From contig CAUJHV010000080.1 of assembly GCA_963205115.1 (NCBI GenBank), positions 56,179 to 120,178 of the forward strand: a stretch of 64,000 nucleotides of DNA, read 5' to 3'. Both the position numbers and the translations under genes were made by a program. Below, piece after piece: positions 25,068 through 33,939 of the stretch; position 1 is the first letter of the stretch; every line of letters starts with the position of its first letter. This DNA comes from Pseudomonadota bacterium (GTDB lineage Bacteria; Pseudomonadota; Gammaproteobacteria; Burkholderiales; Burkholderiaceae_C). Below the pieces are notes generated by a model that was given only the letters and a program-made list of their open reading frames with translations, was not told the origin of the DNA and did not search any database.

Positions 25068-28000
25068 TCAGTGGCGATCGGCTGGCGCACCGATGGGCAG
25101 CGGGCCACCCGCCGCGGACGCTGAAGCAGCCGACACCGCCTGGCGCTTGTCCCGCACCAGGTAGCTGTAGATCACCGGCACGACGATCAGTGTCAGCAGC
25201 GTCGAGGTGATCACGCCGCCGATGATGGCGCGCCCCATCGGGGCCTGGATCTCGCCGCCATCGTTCAGTGCCAGGGCCAGCGGCAGCATGCCAAAGACCA
25301 TGGCCGCCGTGGTCATCACGATGGGCCGCATGCGGATCATCCCGGCCTGCAGCACCGCATCGGCCACGCTGGCGCCGGCCTTGCGCGCCTGGTTGGCAAA
25401 GTCCACCAGCAGGATGGCATTCTTGGTCACCAGGCCCATCAGCATCACCAGGCCAATCATGGAAAACACATTCAGCGTGCTGCGCCAGAACAGCAGCGCC
25501 AGCATCACGCCGATCAGCGCCAGCGGCAGGCTGGCCATGATGGCCACGGGCTGCAGGAAGCTGCCGAACTGGCTGGCCAGCACGATGTAGATGAAGATGC
25601 CGGCCAAGGCCATGGCCGCCAGCAGGCCGCCGAAGGCTTCGGCCTGCTGCTGCAGCTGGCCACCAATGTCGAAGCTGAAGCCCGGTGGCAAGGTGGTTTC
25701 CTTCACCAGCTTCTGCACGTCATCGCCGACCTCGCCCACGCTGCGGTCCTTGACGCCGGCGAAGACCGCCTCGCGGCGCTGCAGGTTCTGGCGACGGATG
25801 ATCTCCGGGTTGAAGACCTCGGTGATCTCGGCCACGCTGCTCAGGCTGATGGGCGCACCGTCGCGCGCAAAGGCCACGGGCAGGTCACGCAGCTGGTCCA
25901 CGCGCTCGCGGCGGCTTTCGTTCAAGCGCAGCAGCACCTCCACCTGTTCGCCGTCGGGCGTGGTCCAGTAGGTGGCGGCCTCGCCATTGACGTAGGCGCG
26001 CAGGCTGGAGGCCAGCTGCGGCGCCGTCAGGCCGAGCTCGCGCACGGCGCCGGGCTTCAGCCGGACGGCATAGGCCGGCATGCCCGACTTGACGGAGGAC
26101 TCCACATCCACCACGCCGGGAATCTTCTTCACCTTCTCGGCAAACTCGTTGGCCACACGCGCCAGGCCCTCGGGGTCATTGCCCAGGATGGCCACGTAGA
26201 CCGGCCGGTTGAAGCCCACCGAGGCATCGGTGCCCGGAATCTTCGCCACCGCCTCGCGCATGGCATCTTCCACCTGCTTCTGCGAACGCCGGCGCTCCTT
26301 GCGCTCGGTGAGCGCGATATTCAGCCAGGCCTGGTTGCGTTGGCCCGCGCCGCCCACCCAGGTGGAGACCGTCTTCACCTCGGGAATGGCCTGGATCACC
26401 GCCTCCACCTGGCGCACCTTGGCATCGGTGCGCGCCAGGCTGGCACCCACCGGCATGCGCAGCGCCAGCTGCGTGAAGCCCTGGTCGGTCTCGGGCACAA
26501 ATTCGCTGCCCACCAGCGGGGCCAGGCCGAGCGCCGCCACGAAGCTCGCGCCGCCGATCATCAGCACCACGCCACGCGGCGTGAGCGTGGCCCAGCGCCA
26601 GCGGCGCGGGGCGGCGGGGTCGCGTCGACCGTCTGCCAGGAACGGCCGGCCGAATGCGGGCAGCGGCGGCACGAGAAGGCGGTAGCGCCGCGGGCTGAAG
26701 GCCCAGCGGATGGTCCGCTCGTAGGCCGTGTGCAGCACGTCCATCATGCGGTCGGTCGCGCGGATGGCGTGGCCGATGATCGGCACGCGCTTCAGATAAG
26801 CCGAAGGCGGATCCTTCCACACCGAACTGAGCATCGGGTCCAGCGTGAAACTGACGAACAGGCTCACGAGCACGGCCACCACGACCGTGACGCCGAAGGG
26901 ATAGAAGAACTTGCCGATGATGCCGCCCATGAAGGCCACGGGCACGAAGACCGCGCACAGCGCGAAGGTGGTGGCCATCACCGCCAGCCCGATCTCGTCG
27001 GTGCCCTCGCGGGCGGCGGTGACATGGTCCTTGCCCATGCCGATGTGCCGCACGATGTTCTCGCGCACCACGATGGCGTCGTCGATGAGCAGGCCGATGC
27101 ACAGGCTCAGCGCCATCATGGTCATGAAGTTCAGCGTGAAGCCGAACAGGTAGACCGCGATGAAGCTGGAGATCACCGCGATGGGCAGCGTGAGCCCGGT
27201 GATGATGGTCGAGCGCCACGAGTGCAGGAACAGGAAGACGATCAGGATGGTCAGCACCGCGCCTTCGATCAGGGTGTGCTTCAGCCCCGTGAGCGAGCCC
27301 TTGACCCAGTCGCTGCTGGCAAAGATGGTGCGCAGCTCCACATCGGGCGGCAGCTGCTTCTTCAGCTCCTCCAGCGCGGCCTTCACGGCATCGCCCGTGA
27401 CCACGATGTTGGCGTCCTGCTGCTTGAAGACGTTGAAGTTGATGGCCTGCTGGCCATTGATGCGTGCGGTGGAATCGGCCTCGCGCTCGCGCTCCACCAG
27501 CGTGCCCAGGTCGCCCAGGCGCAGCGCCAGGTTGCCGCGCCGGGCCACGATGACATCCTCGAACTGGCGCGGGTCGCGCACGCGCCCCTCCACCCGCAGC
27601 AGCGTGTCCTGCAGGCCGCCGCTGAGCAGGCCCACGGGCTGATCGGCATTCGCTTCGCGCAGCGCGGTGGCAATCTCGGCGGGCGTCACGCCGTGCGCGC
27701 GCAGGCGCGCCGGGTCCAGATCCACCCGCACCTCGCGTGTGGCCAGGCCGTTGATCTCCACACGCGCCACGCCCTCCACCCGCTGCAGACGCTTGCCCAC
27801 GGTCTGGTCGGCCAGCATCGACAGTTCGCGCGCCGATCGGCTGGCAGAGAGCAGCGCAAAGTTGATCAGCGGCTGGCTGTTGTCGTTGTTCCAGCGTGCA
27901 ATCGTCGGGGCACGCACTTCCCGCGGGAAGCTGCCCTGCACCGCCGCCACCTTGTCGCGCACTTCCTGCACGGCGCGGCTCATGTCGGTGTCCAGCTGGA

Positions 28001-28283
28001 ATTCGGCACTCAGCGCGCCCTGGCCTTCGCCGGAGCGTGAGGTGATACGTTTGACACCGGCCACACCGTTGACGGCCTCTTCGATGGGTTTGATGACCTC
28101 GCGCTCCACGGCCTCTGCCGACGCGCCGGGGTAGCGCACCTCCATCCACACGCCGGGAAAGGCGATGTCGGGCATCTGCTCGACGCCCAGCCGTGAGTAG
28201 GAGAACAGGCCCAGCACGCACAGCGCCACCATGACCATGGTGGCAAAGACCGGGTTCTGGATGGAAACGCGGGTGATCCACAT
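25068..28283 (-). CDS. RND efflux pump, HAE1 type
   Basis: A 1071-residue inner-membrane pump of the hydrophobe/amphiphile efflux class. It starts W-I-T-R-V-S-I-Q-N-P-V-F-A-T-M-V-M-V-A and has the usual two halves of six helices around two large periplasmic loops. The TM4 region reads L-S-L-C-I-G-L-L-I-D-D-A-I-V-V-R-E-N with the proton-relay Asp pair. It is some 30 residues longer than AcrB because of a basic insert between the halves (F-S-P-R-R-Y-R-L and P-R-R-W-R-W). The adaptor gene ends 17 bases upstream, so the two form an operon. No outer-membrane channel gene is present here. Substrates unknown. Confidence 0.93.
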   Translation of the reverse strand: MWITRVSIQNPVFATMVMVALCVLGLFSYSRLGVEQMPDIAFPGVWMEVRYPGASAEAVEREVIKPIEEAVNGVAGVKRITSRSGEGQGALSAEFQLDTDMSRAVQEVRDKVAAVQGSFPREVRAPTIARWNNDNSQPLINFALLSASRSARELSMLADQTVGKRLQRVEGVARVEINGLATREVRVDLDPARLRAHGVTPAEIATALREANADQPVGLLSGGLQDTLLRVEGRVRDPRQFEDVIVARRGNLALRLGDLGTLVEREREADSTARINGQQAINFNVFKQQDANIVVTGDAVKAALEELKKQLPPDVELRTIFASSDWVKGSLTGLKHTLIEGAVLTILIVFLFLHSWRSTIITGLTLPIAVISSFIAVYLFGFTLNFMTMMALSLCIGLLIDDAIVVRENIVRHIGMGKDHVTAAREGTDEIGLAVMATTFALCAVFVPVAFMGGIIGKFFYPFGVTVVVAVLVSLFVSFTLDPMLSSVWKDPPSAYLKRVPIIGHAIRATDRMMDVLHTAYERTIRWAFSPRRYRLLVPPLPAFGRPFLADGRRDPAAPRRWRWATLTPRGVVLMIGGASFVAALGLAPLVGSEFVPETDQGFTQLALRMPVGASLARTDAKVRQVEAVIQAIPEVKTVSTWVGGAGQRNQAWLNIALTERKERRRSQKQVEDAMREAVAKIPGTDASVGFNRPVYVAILGNDPEGLARVANEFAEKVKKIPGVVDVESSVKSGMPAYAVRLKPGAVRELGLTAPQLASSLRAYVNGEAATYWTTPDGEQVEVLLRLNESRRERVDQLRDLPVAFARDGAPISLSSVAEITEVFNPEIIRRQNLQRREAVFAGVKDRSVGEVGDDVQKLVKETTLPPGFSFDIGGQLQQQAEAFGGLLAAMALAGIFIYIVLASQFGSFLQPVAIMASLPLALIGVMLALLFWRSTLNVFSMIGLVMLMGLVTKNAILLVDFANQARKAGASVADAVLQAGMIRMRPIVMTTAAMVFGMLPLALALNDGGEIQAPMGRAIIGGVITSTLLTLIVVPVIYSYLVRDKRQAVSAASASAAGGPLPIGAPADRH

Positions 28284-28300
28284 GGGGCGATGCTCCGTCT

Positions 28301-29530
28301 TCAGCGCGGAGCCACGACGGCCCCGGATGCCGCCGACGCCGCGGGCATGGCCGCGCGGGCCTCCACCACCTTGGCCGGGGCGCCTTCGCGCAGGTTGTCG
28401 AAGCGGGCGGCCAGCACCTGGGCATCGGGCGCCAGGCCTTCCAGCACCTCGACACGGCCACCGGCGTCATCGCGCCGGCCCAGCGTCACGGCGCGGCGCA
28501 TCAGCTTGCCGTCGGCAAGGGTCCACACGTGGTTCTGCCCCGAGGTGCTGCCCACCGCGGCAAGCGGCAACACCCAGCGCTGCGCCGGGTCCGCCAGCGT
28601 CACGCGGGCCAGCGCGTATTGGCCGGCGCGGTAGCGCTCCTCGGCGTTGGCCAGTTCGATGACCACGCCGATCGCGCGCGTACCGGGCTCGGCGGCTGGC
28701 GCGATGCGCGCGATGCGCCCCGCCACGGTCTGCTCGTGACCTTCCACCGTGATCTGCACCGGCAGGCCCGGCGACAGGCGCGAGACCTCGTGCGTGGCCA
28801 CCGAGCCGGCCAGTTCCAGGCGCGAGAGGTCGACGATGCTCAGCACCGGCTGCTCGGCCGCCAGCGCTTCGCCGGGCAAGGCCTGGCGCTTGGCGACGAT
28901 GCCGCTGATGGGCGCGATCAGTGCGCCGTCACGCAGGGCCACGCGGCTGGTGGTCAGCGACGCCTGCGCCGCATCTAACTGCGCGCGGGCGGTCTGCACT
29001 GCGGCCCGGGAGCTGTCCAGCGCCGCGGGCGAGATGAAATTCTGCTGCGCCAGGCGCTCGTTCTGCGCCTGCGTGCGTTCGGCCTGCGCCAGCGCGGCGC
29101 GCATCGATTCCAGCATCGCCGCGCGTTCGGCCACGCGGCTGGTCTGATCGGCCTGGTCGATCACACCCAGCGTCTGGCCGGCCTTCACCCGCTGGCCTTC
29201 GGCCACCCGCAGCGACAGCAACCGGCCGCCGGTCTTGGCACGCACCACGGCCGTGGCGGGCGCCACCAGCGGGCCGGAGAAGGCGATGGTCTGCGACAGC
29301 GAGGCACGCTGCGGGCGCGTCACTTCGCTGACCAGGAACTCCAGCGGCACCAGGGGTTTGCCGTCGGCGCCACGCGCCGCATCACCGGCTTTGCCGGCGC
29401 CCGACGTCTGGGCCTGGGCCTGGGCCTGGCCAAGGCCCTTGCCCGGCCCTTGCAGGTACCACCAGCCACCACCCGCCCCTGCGGCCACGACCACCAGTGC
29501 GGCGGCCACCAGCCAACCGATCTTTCTCAT
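28301..29530 (-). CDS. RND efflux periplasmic adaptor (membrane fusion protein)
   Basis: A 409-residue adaptor with one N-terminal membrane anchor (W-L-V-A-A-A-L-V-V-V-A-A-G-A-G-G-G-W-W), a low-complexity linker (A-Q-A-Q-A-Q), a lipoyl-like half motif (V-R-A-K-T-G-G-R-L-L-S-L-R-V-A-E-G-Q-R-V-K-A-G-Q), a coiled-coil hairpin of alternating E, R, A, Q (about residues 130-200) and the second lipoyl half (L-I-A-P-I-S-G-I-V-A-K-R-Q). It would link the adjacent pump to an outer-membrane channel. It is the first gene of the operon. Confidence 0.92.
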   Translation of the reverse strand: MRKIGWLVAAALVVVAAGAGGGWWYLQGPGKGLGQAQAQAQTSGAGKAGDAARGADGKPLVPLEFLVSEVTRPQRASLSQTIAFSGPLVAPATAVVRAKTGGRLLSLRVAEGQRVKAGQTLGVIDQADQTSRVAERAAMLESMRAALAQAERTQAQNERLAQQNFISPAALDSSRAAVQTARAQLDAAQASLTTSRVALRDGALIAPISGIVAKRQALPGEALAAEQPVLSIVDLSRLELAGSVATHEVSRLSPGLPVQITVEGHEQTVAGRIARIAPAAEPGTRAIGVVIELANAEERYRAGQYALARVTLADPAQRWVLPLAAVGSTSGQNHVWTLADGKLMRRAVTLGRRDDAGGRVEVLEGLAPDAQVLAARFDNLREGAPAKVVEARAAMPAASAASGAVVAPR

Positions 29531-29616
29531 CCTCGGCCCCTCGTCCGTCTCGGTCGCTCCGTGGTTCGGAGCGCTGACGCAGTGTAGGGACCGGCCCGTC
29601 AGACACGATAGGGCCG

Positions 29617-29665
29617 TGCGACCAAGCGCAAAGGGCCTGCGACGAACGGTAAAGGCGGGCGACAG
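29617..29665. repeat. GCGAC-headed direct repeats, 21-base period
   Basis: TGCGACCAAGCGCAAAGG at 29617 and TGCGACGAACGGTAAAGG at 29638 share most bases, and a weaker GCGAC copy follows at 29659. They lie 87 or more bases upstream of the adaptor start, which would suit an activator or response-regulator site for the efflux operon. No strong promoter hexamers could be paired with them. Confidence 0.4.
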
Positions 29666-29723
29666 GCGGGGTGGGCTGCGCGCGCACGCCAGACGCGTGC
29701 CGCGCGCGACACCCCGAGCCGGT

Positions 29724-31706
29724 TCAGCCGAGCTTGAAGTGCGACAGGCGGTGGGTCAGGCGCTCGCCGTGCGAACGCAGCGAGTGTGAGGCGTCGGCCA
29801 GCTGCTCGACCAGGCCGAGGTTCTTCTCGGTCGTCTCGCGCAACGAACGCACCTGCTCGAGGATGGCCACCGATTCCTGCTGGCCTTCGCGCGTGAGCGA
29901 AGCCACGTCGTGCATGGCGCCGTGGATGCCGTCCACATGGCCGTCGGAATCGGCGATGGCCTGCCCGGCCTCGTCGGCGAGCTGACCACTTTGTTCGATC
30001 GCGCCCGTGGTGCTGGCCACGATGTCACCGATGCGGCGCGCCGCTTCGGCGCTGCGCAGCGCCAGCGAGCGCACCTCCTGGGCCACGACTGCGAAGCCGC
30101 GGCCCGTCTCGCCGGCCTTGGAGGCTTCGACCGAGGCGTTCAGCGCCAGGATGTTCGTGCGGAAGGACACGCCGTCGATCAGGGAGACGGCGTCGGTGAT
30201 GTGGGCGCTGTGCTGGCGCACCTGCATCAACGTCTCCTGCAGGCGCGACATCTGGCGCCGGCTGCGCGCCGACTGCATGCGCAGCTGCTGCACCGTGGTG
30301 ACCACCCGCTCGACCTGCGCGGCGCAGGCCTCGAGCTGCTTGGAGTAGCGCGCCACACCGTCGACCACGCGCTGCAGCGCTTCGGTGGTCTGGTGGTTGC
30401 GGGCGCGCAGGTCGCTGTTGCCCTGCGCAATCTGCTGCGCCGCCTGCGACACCGAGCTCGAGCCATGCCGCACGGAGCCCAGCAGTTCGCTCAGGCGTTC
30501 CACCGAGAGGCTCATCGCCCGCATGGTGTCGGCCACTTCGTCGCCGCCCAGCGGCCGCTGCCGCAAGGAGAAATCACCCTTGGAGATGCGCATCATCTGC
30601 TCGTTGAGCACCAGCAGGCCGCCACGCATCACCAGGTAGAACGCATAAAAGAGATACAGGGCCAGGCCGATGCTGGTGATGACACCGGCGATCATGATCG
30701 CGCGTTCGATGTGGGCGCGTCGGCGTCCCTCGACGTAATGCGTGGTGAGCCACTCCATGTGCTGGCTCGTCAATTCACTGAGCTCGTGCATGGCCGCCTC
30801 TTCGTCGCCGCGCAGCGCAATGATCTCTTCGGCGCTCAGATAGCCGTCTGTCAGGGCCGATTCGCGGGCACGTTCGAGGAAGCGGCTCGCCGCCAGGGCC
30901 GCAGTCGAGCCCGGGGCATCACCTGCCGCCAAGGCGCTCTTGAGCTGCGTGAGAGACACTTCCATGCCTTCCACGCGTCCCGCAATGCGCAGCAGCGCGG
31001 GCGAGAAACTTTGCTGTGCGCCCTGGGCGCGGTCCTGCTCGGAAACGTAGGCGCGCAGCGCGCGCGCGAGGTGCCAGACCTGGTCTGCCGCCTGCGGCAG
31101 GTGGACGTGGGCGGGCAGCACGTGGACGTGGACGCTGCGCTCACGCGTGCGCATGAATCCAGCGGCGTCCAGCAGCGCCAGCTGCAGGCGGCGCAACCCC
31201 ATGTGGGCATCGGCCAAGGCCTGCAGGCGCCCCGCCGGCGACAGGCCCTGCCCCAGGCGCTGCAGCACCGGATCCACGGCCTCCCAGGCCACGGGCATGT
31301 CCAGGCCTTCGGCCGCCGACGCCGCACGGGCCAGTTGAAGTTCGGCCACGGCGGCCTGCAGGGCAGCCGCGTCGGGCGCCCGTCCGCGCTCGGCATCGCG
31401 CTCCAGCGCGTGCACGGCGTCCATCAGGCGATCGACCGCGACGCTCAGGCGGGTTCCCAGCAACTGCAACTCCGCGGCGGCGACGGCTTCGCTCTGCTGG
31501 GCCTGCAGATACAGCGCCATCGGGATCATCGGCAAGGCGGTCAGGCCCAGGACGATCAGGATCTTGCGCTTGATCGTCCAACGGCGCAGCAGCCGCACGC
31601 CGACGGCCCACACGCCGTGATAGGCGAAAAAGTTGCGCACGCCTTTCAAGGGAGACCACGCTCCCAATTGCAGGGGAACGCGGCGCAACAGGCTGGTCAG
31701 CGTCAT
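29724..31706 (-). CDS. methyl-accepting chemotaxis protein with large helical sensor
   Basis: About 660 residues. A first membrane helix (I-L-I-V-L-G-L-T-A-L-P-M-I-P-M-A-L-Y-L) is preceded by an unusually long basic cytoplasmic start. A periplasmic helical domain of about 270 residues follows, then a second helix (I-M-I-A-G-V-I-T-S-I-G-L-A-L-Y-L-F-Y-A-F-Y) and a HAMP-like and signalling region. The hairpin tip reads F-R-T-N-I-L-A-L-N-A-S-V-E-A-S-K-A-G-E-T-G-R-G-F, with Arg and Ser where most receptors have Gln and Ala. I take the ATG at 31706, which has G-A-G-G-A eight bases upstream. It is divergent from the main chemotaxis run and 265 bases from it. Ligand unknown. Confidence 0.85.
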   Translation of the reverse strand: MTLTSLLRRVPLQLGAWSPLKGVRNFFAYHGVWAVGVRLLRRWTIKRKILIVLGLTALPMIPMALYLQAQQSEAVAAAELQLLGTRLSVAVDRLMDAVHALERDAERGRAPDAAALQAAVAELQLARAASAAEGLDMPVAWEAVDPVLQRLGQGLSPAGRLQALADAHMGLRRLQLALLDAAGFMRTRERSVHVHVLPAHVHLPQAADQVWHLARALRAYVSEQDRAQGAQQSFSPALLRIAGRVEGMEVSLTQLKSALAAGDAPGSTAALAASRFLERARESALTDGYLSAEEIIALRGDEEAAMHELSELTSQHMEWLTTHYVEGRRRAHIERAIMIAGVITSIGLALYLFYAFYLVMRGGLLVLNEQMMRISKGDFSLRQRPLGGDEVADTMRAMSLSVERLSELLGSVRHGSSSVSQAAQQIAQGNSDLRARNHQTTEALQRVVDGVARYSKQLEACAAQVERVVTTVQQLRMQSARSRRQMSRLQETLMQVRQHSAHITDAVSLIDGVSFRTNILALNASVEASKAGETGRGFAVVAQEVRSLALRSAEAARRIGDIVASTTGAIEQSGQLADEAGQAIADSDGHVDGIHGAMHDVASLTREGQQESVAILEQVRSLRETTEKNLGLVEQLADASHSLRSHGERLTHRLSHFKLG

Positions 31707-31970
31707 CTGAGTCCTCATTGACACCCGGCGGTCGGCGGCACGGAAACGGCAGCCGAACCCCAAAGCGCGGTGAGCGCAATTCTTCGGCGCCGGATCGCGG
31801 CAGGAGGCGCCGAAATGGTGATGCCCTGCGGTCCTTATTGCTGCTTATCCGAGGATGGGCCAGCCTCAGCATTGCGGCCTCGCTCGCCGAAAGAGCGTGT
31901 TCGACCGGGCATGTGCGGACCCTGCGCCCCGCCCTGATCCAGCCGTTCAGACAAGAACACACCTCACACG

Positions 31971-33200
31971 ATGTCCGAATCCAGCACCGTATCGGCCGAA
32001 GAAGACGACGCTACCGACACGCCAGCCCTGTGGCGGCAGTGGCCCGCCTTCCTTGCAGCCATGGGCGCCATTGCAGGCACGGGCCTGGCATGGCTGGGAG
32101 GCCTGCCGGCGATGGCCGGGGTCCTTGCCTGCGCGACCAGCGTGGGCTGGTGGATGCACAGCCGCGCATCGACGTCCCCGCGCGGCACCAAGGTCCCCGC
32201 AGAGGCCCCGCAGCCGCAGGCAGCCGCAGCGCGGCAGGCGCCGGCGCCTTCGAGCGACAGCGCGCGTCGAGCCGCTGCGGGCGCCGCGGTCAGCCCGATG
32301 GTCACCGAGGTGGTTCCCGTCTGGAGCCGCCAGATCGAGGCCTCACGCACGAGCGCAGACGAAGGCCTGGCCAACGTGCTCGGCGCGTTTTCGGAGATCA
32401 GCACGGCGCTGGACACCTTGCTGGGCAGCCTGTCGGGCATGACCACGTCCAGCGAGCCGGGAGCCGTGGATTCGGCCATCGAACAGTCGTCCGGCCCGCT
32501 GGGCCTGCTGCTGGCCCCCAGCCAGCGCGCATTCGAGCAGCGCGACCTGGCCGTCGCGGAACTCGACCATTGCTCGCGCGGACTGCAGGAACTCACGCAA
32601 CTGGCGCGCCAGGCCAAGGAAATCGGCCGGCACACCCGGCTGGTGGCCTTCAATGCCTCCATCGAAGCCAGCCGCGACAACACACGTGACGGCGGCAACC
32701 AGGCCGTGGCGCAGGAGATGCGCCTGCTGGCCAGCCGCATGGGCGAAACCGGCGAGGCCATCCACCGCGCCGTGACCGGGCTGGCCAAACGCGTCGACAC
32801 CCATCGCCACGCGGCCTGCACGCAGGAAACCTCGCCGACCGAACTGCGCATGGAACTGGACATGCGCGCACGCGAATCGCTGCAGGCGCTGCTCAGCGCC
32901 ATCGGTGCCAGCCTGTCCACCTCGGGCTCGGTGCGGGACTCCAGCGTGATGCTGCGCCAGCACCTGGACCAAGCCTTCGTGCACTTCCAGTTCGGTGACC
33001 GGGTCAGCCAGATGCTGGCCATCATCGGCAATGACATGAACAACTTCGTCGATTGGGTGGCGCGCAATCCCAACGCCACCATCGACGACGCCAGCGAGTG
33101 GCTGCAGCGCCTGGAGGCCAGCTACACGATGGAGGAGCAACGTTCCGAACACCACGGCAACGTGCACGTCGACCGCGGCAGCGAAGTCGAGTTTTTCTGA
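31971..33200 (+). CDS. MCP-like chemotaxis protein with a CheZ-like C-terminal signature
   Basis: A 409-residue protein. Residues about 25-63 hold two short membrane segments. Residues 64-110 are a proline/alanine-rich linker. The centre is a helical region with a degenerate receptor hairpin (R-L-V-A-F-N-A-S-I-E-A-S at 223-234, then A-V-A-Q-E-M-R-L-L-A-S-R). Near the end is F-Q-F-G-D-R-V-S-Q-M-L with Asp343 and Gln347. That spacing (D-x-x-x-Q) and setting match the catalytic Asp/Gln of CheZ (D-L-T-G-Q in E. coli). The chain ends G-S-E-V-E-F-F after a flexible stretch, as CheZ ends in a short CheY-binding peptide. It is the first gene before cheY, and no ordinary cheZ is seen. Phosphatase activity is inference. 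Confidence 0.72.
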   Translation: MSESSTVSAEEDDATDTPALWRQWPAFLAAMGAIAGTGLAWLGGLPAMAGVLACATSVGWWMHSRASTSPRGTKVPAEAPQPQAAAARQAPAPSSDSARRAAAGAAVSPMVTEVVPVWSRQIEASRTSADEGLANVLGAFSEISTALDTLLGSLSGMTTSSEPGAVDSAIEQSSGPLGLLLAPSQRAFEQRDLAVAELDHCSRGLQELTQLARQAKEIGRHTRLVAFNASIEASRDNTRDGGNQAVAQEMRLLASRMGETGEAIHRAVTGLAKRVDTHRHAACTQETSPTELRMELDMRARESLQALLSAIGASLSTSGSVRDSSVMLRQHLDQAFVHFQFGDRVSQMLAIIGNDMNNFVDWVARNPNATIDDASEWLQRLEASYTMEEQRSEHHGNVHVDRGSEVEFF

Positions 33201-33230
33201 TCCGTAACCACTGACCAAGGACCTCGCCAC

Positions 33231-33596
33231 ATGAGCAAGACCATCATGATCGTCGACGATTCGGGAAGTTTCCGAACCGTCGTCAAACTCGCTTTGCAGA
33301 AGGCCGGCTATGCCGTCGTCGAAGCCGTCGACGGCCAGGACGCCTGCACCAAGCTCAACGGGCAGAAGCTCAACCTGATCGTCTGCGACGTCAACATGCC
33401 CAACATGGACGGGCTGAGCTTCCTGCGCCACCTCAAGACCACCTCGGCGTACAAGTTCACGCCGGTGATCATGCTGACCACCGAGTCGCAGGAAGCCAAG
33501 AAGGCCGAAGGCCGTGCGGCTGGCGCCAAGGCCTGGATCACCAAGCCGTTCCAGCCCTCGCAGCTGGTGGACGCCGCAAACAAGCTGTGCGTGTGA
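33231..33596 (+). CDS. cheY: CheY-like single-domain response regulator
   Basis: A 121-residue receiver domain with no output domain. The acidic pair Asp9-Asp10, the phosphorylation site Asp53 (V-C-D-V-N-M-P-N-M-D-G), the switch Thr83/Thr84 and Lys105 (I-T-K-P-F) are all present. It receives phosphate from CheA and would act on the flagellar motor or another effector. It lies 30 bases after the MCP-like gene, with A-A-G-G-A before the ATG, and its stop overlaps the next start (T-G-A-T-G). Confidence 0.93.
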   Translation: MSKTIMIVDDSGSFRTVVKLALQKAGYAVVEAVDGQDACTKLNGQKLNLIVCDVNMPNMDGLSFLRHLKTTSAYKFTPVIMLTTESQEAKKAEGRAAGAKAWITKPFQPSQLVDAANKLCV

Positions 33597-33907
33597 TGGA
33601 CAACGTCACTTCCGCAGCACCGGCCTTCGCGCTGGGGCCCGATCTGACGATCGTGGCAGCTGCCGACAACCACGCCCGGCTCGTACAGGCCCTGCCCTTC
33701 CTGGCCGCGGATCCGCGCCTGGACCTCAGCGGCGTGACCGAATTCGACAGCAGCGGCCTGCAACTCCTGCTGGCCTTGCGCAGCAGCCTGGTCGAGCGCG
33801 GCCAATCGCTGCAACTGCATGAACCCAGCGCCATCGTGCGCGAGGCGCTGCGGGTCTTCGGCGTCGAAGCCACGTTCGGCGGATCCGACACCGCCAACGC
33901 CCACTGA
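33596..33907 (+). CDS. STAS-domain protein
   Basis: A 103-residue protein built as one STAS domain, with the hallmark D-L-S-G-V-T-E-F-D-S-S-G-L-Q-L-L-L-A-L at about 45-63. The serine in D-S-S-G is the position phosphorylated in anti-sigma factor antagonists such as SpoIIAA. It starts at the ATG that overlaps the cheY stop. STAS genes between cheY and cheA occur in several Burkholderiales clusters; the partner is not known. No kinase of the RsbW type is nearby. Confidence 0.87.
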   Translation: MDNVTSAAPAFALGPDLTIVAAADNHARLVQALPFLAADPRLDLSGVTEFDSSGLQLLLALRSSLVERGQSLQLHEPSAIVREALRVFGVEATFGGSDTANAH

Positions 33908-33939
33908 GCCTGCAGACCCGCACACCGGAGAACACCACC

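Noticed and set aside
31764..31970. Possible sigma-28 (FliA) promoter ahead of the chemotaxis run
   Set aside because: Partial GCCGATAA-like matches exist on both strands, but none has a TAAA-type -35 element at the right distance.
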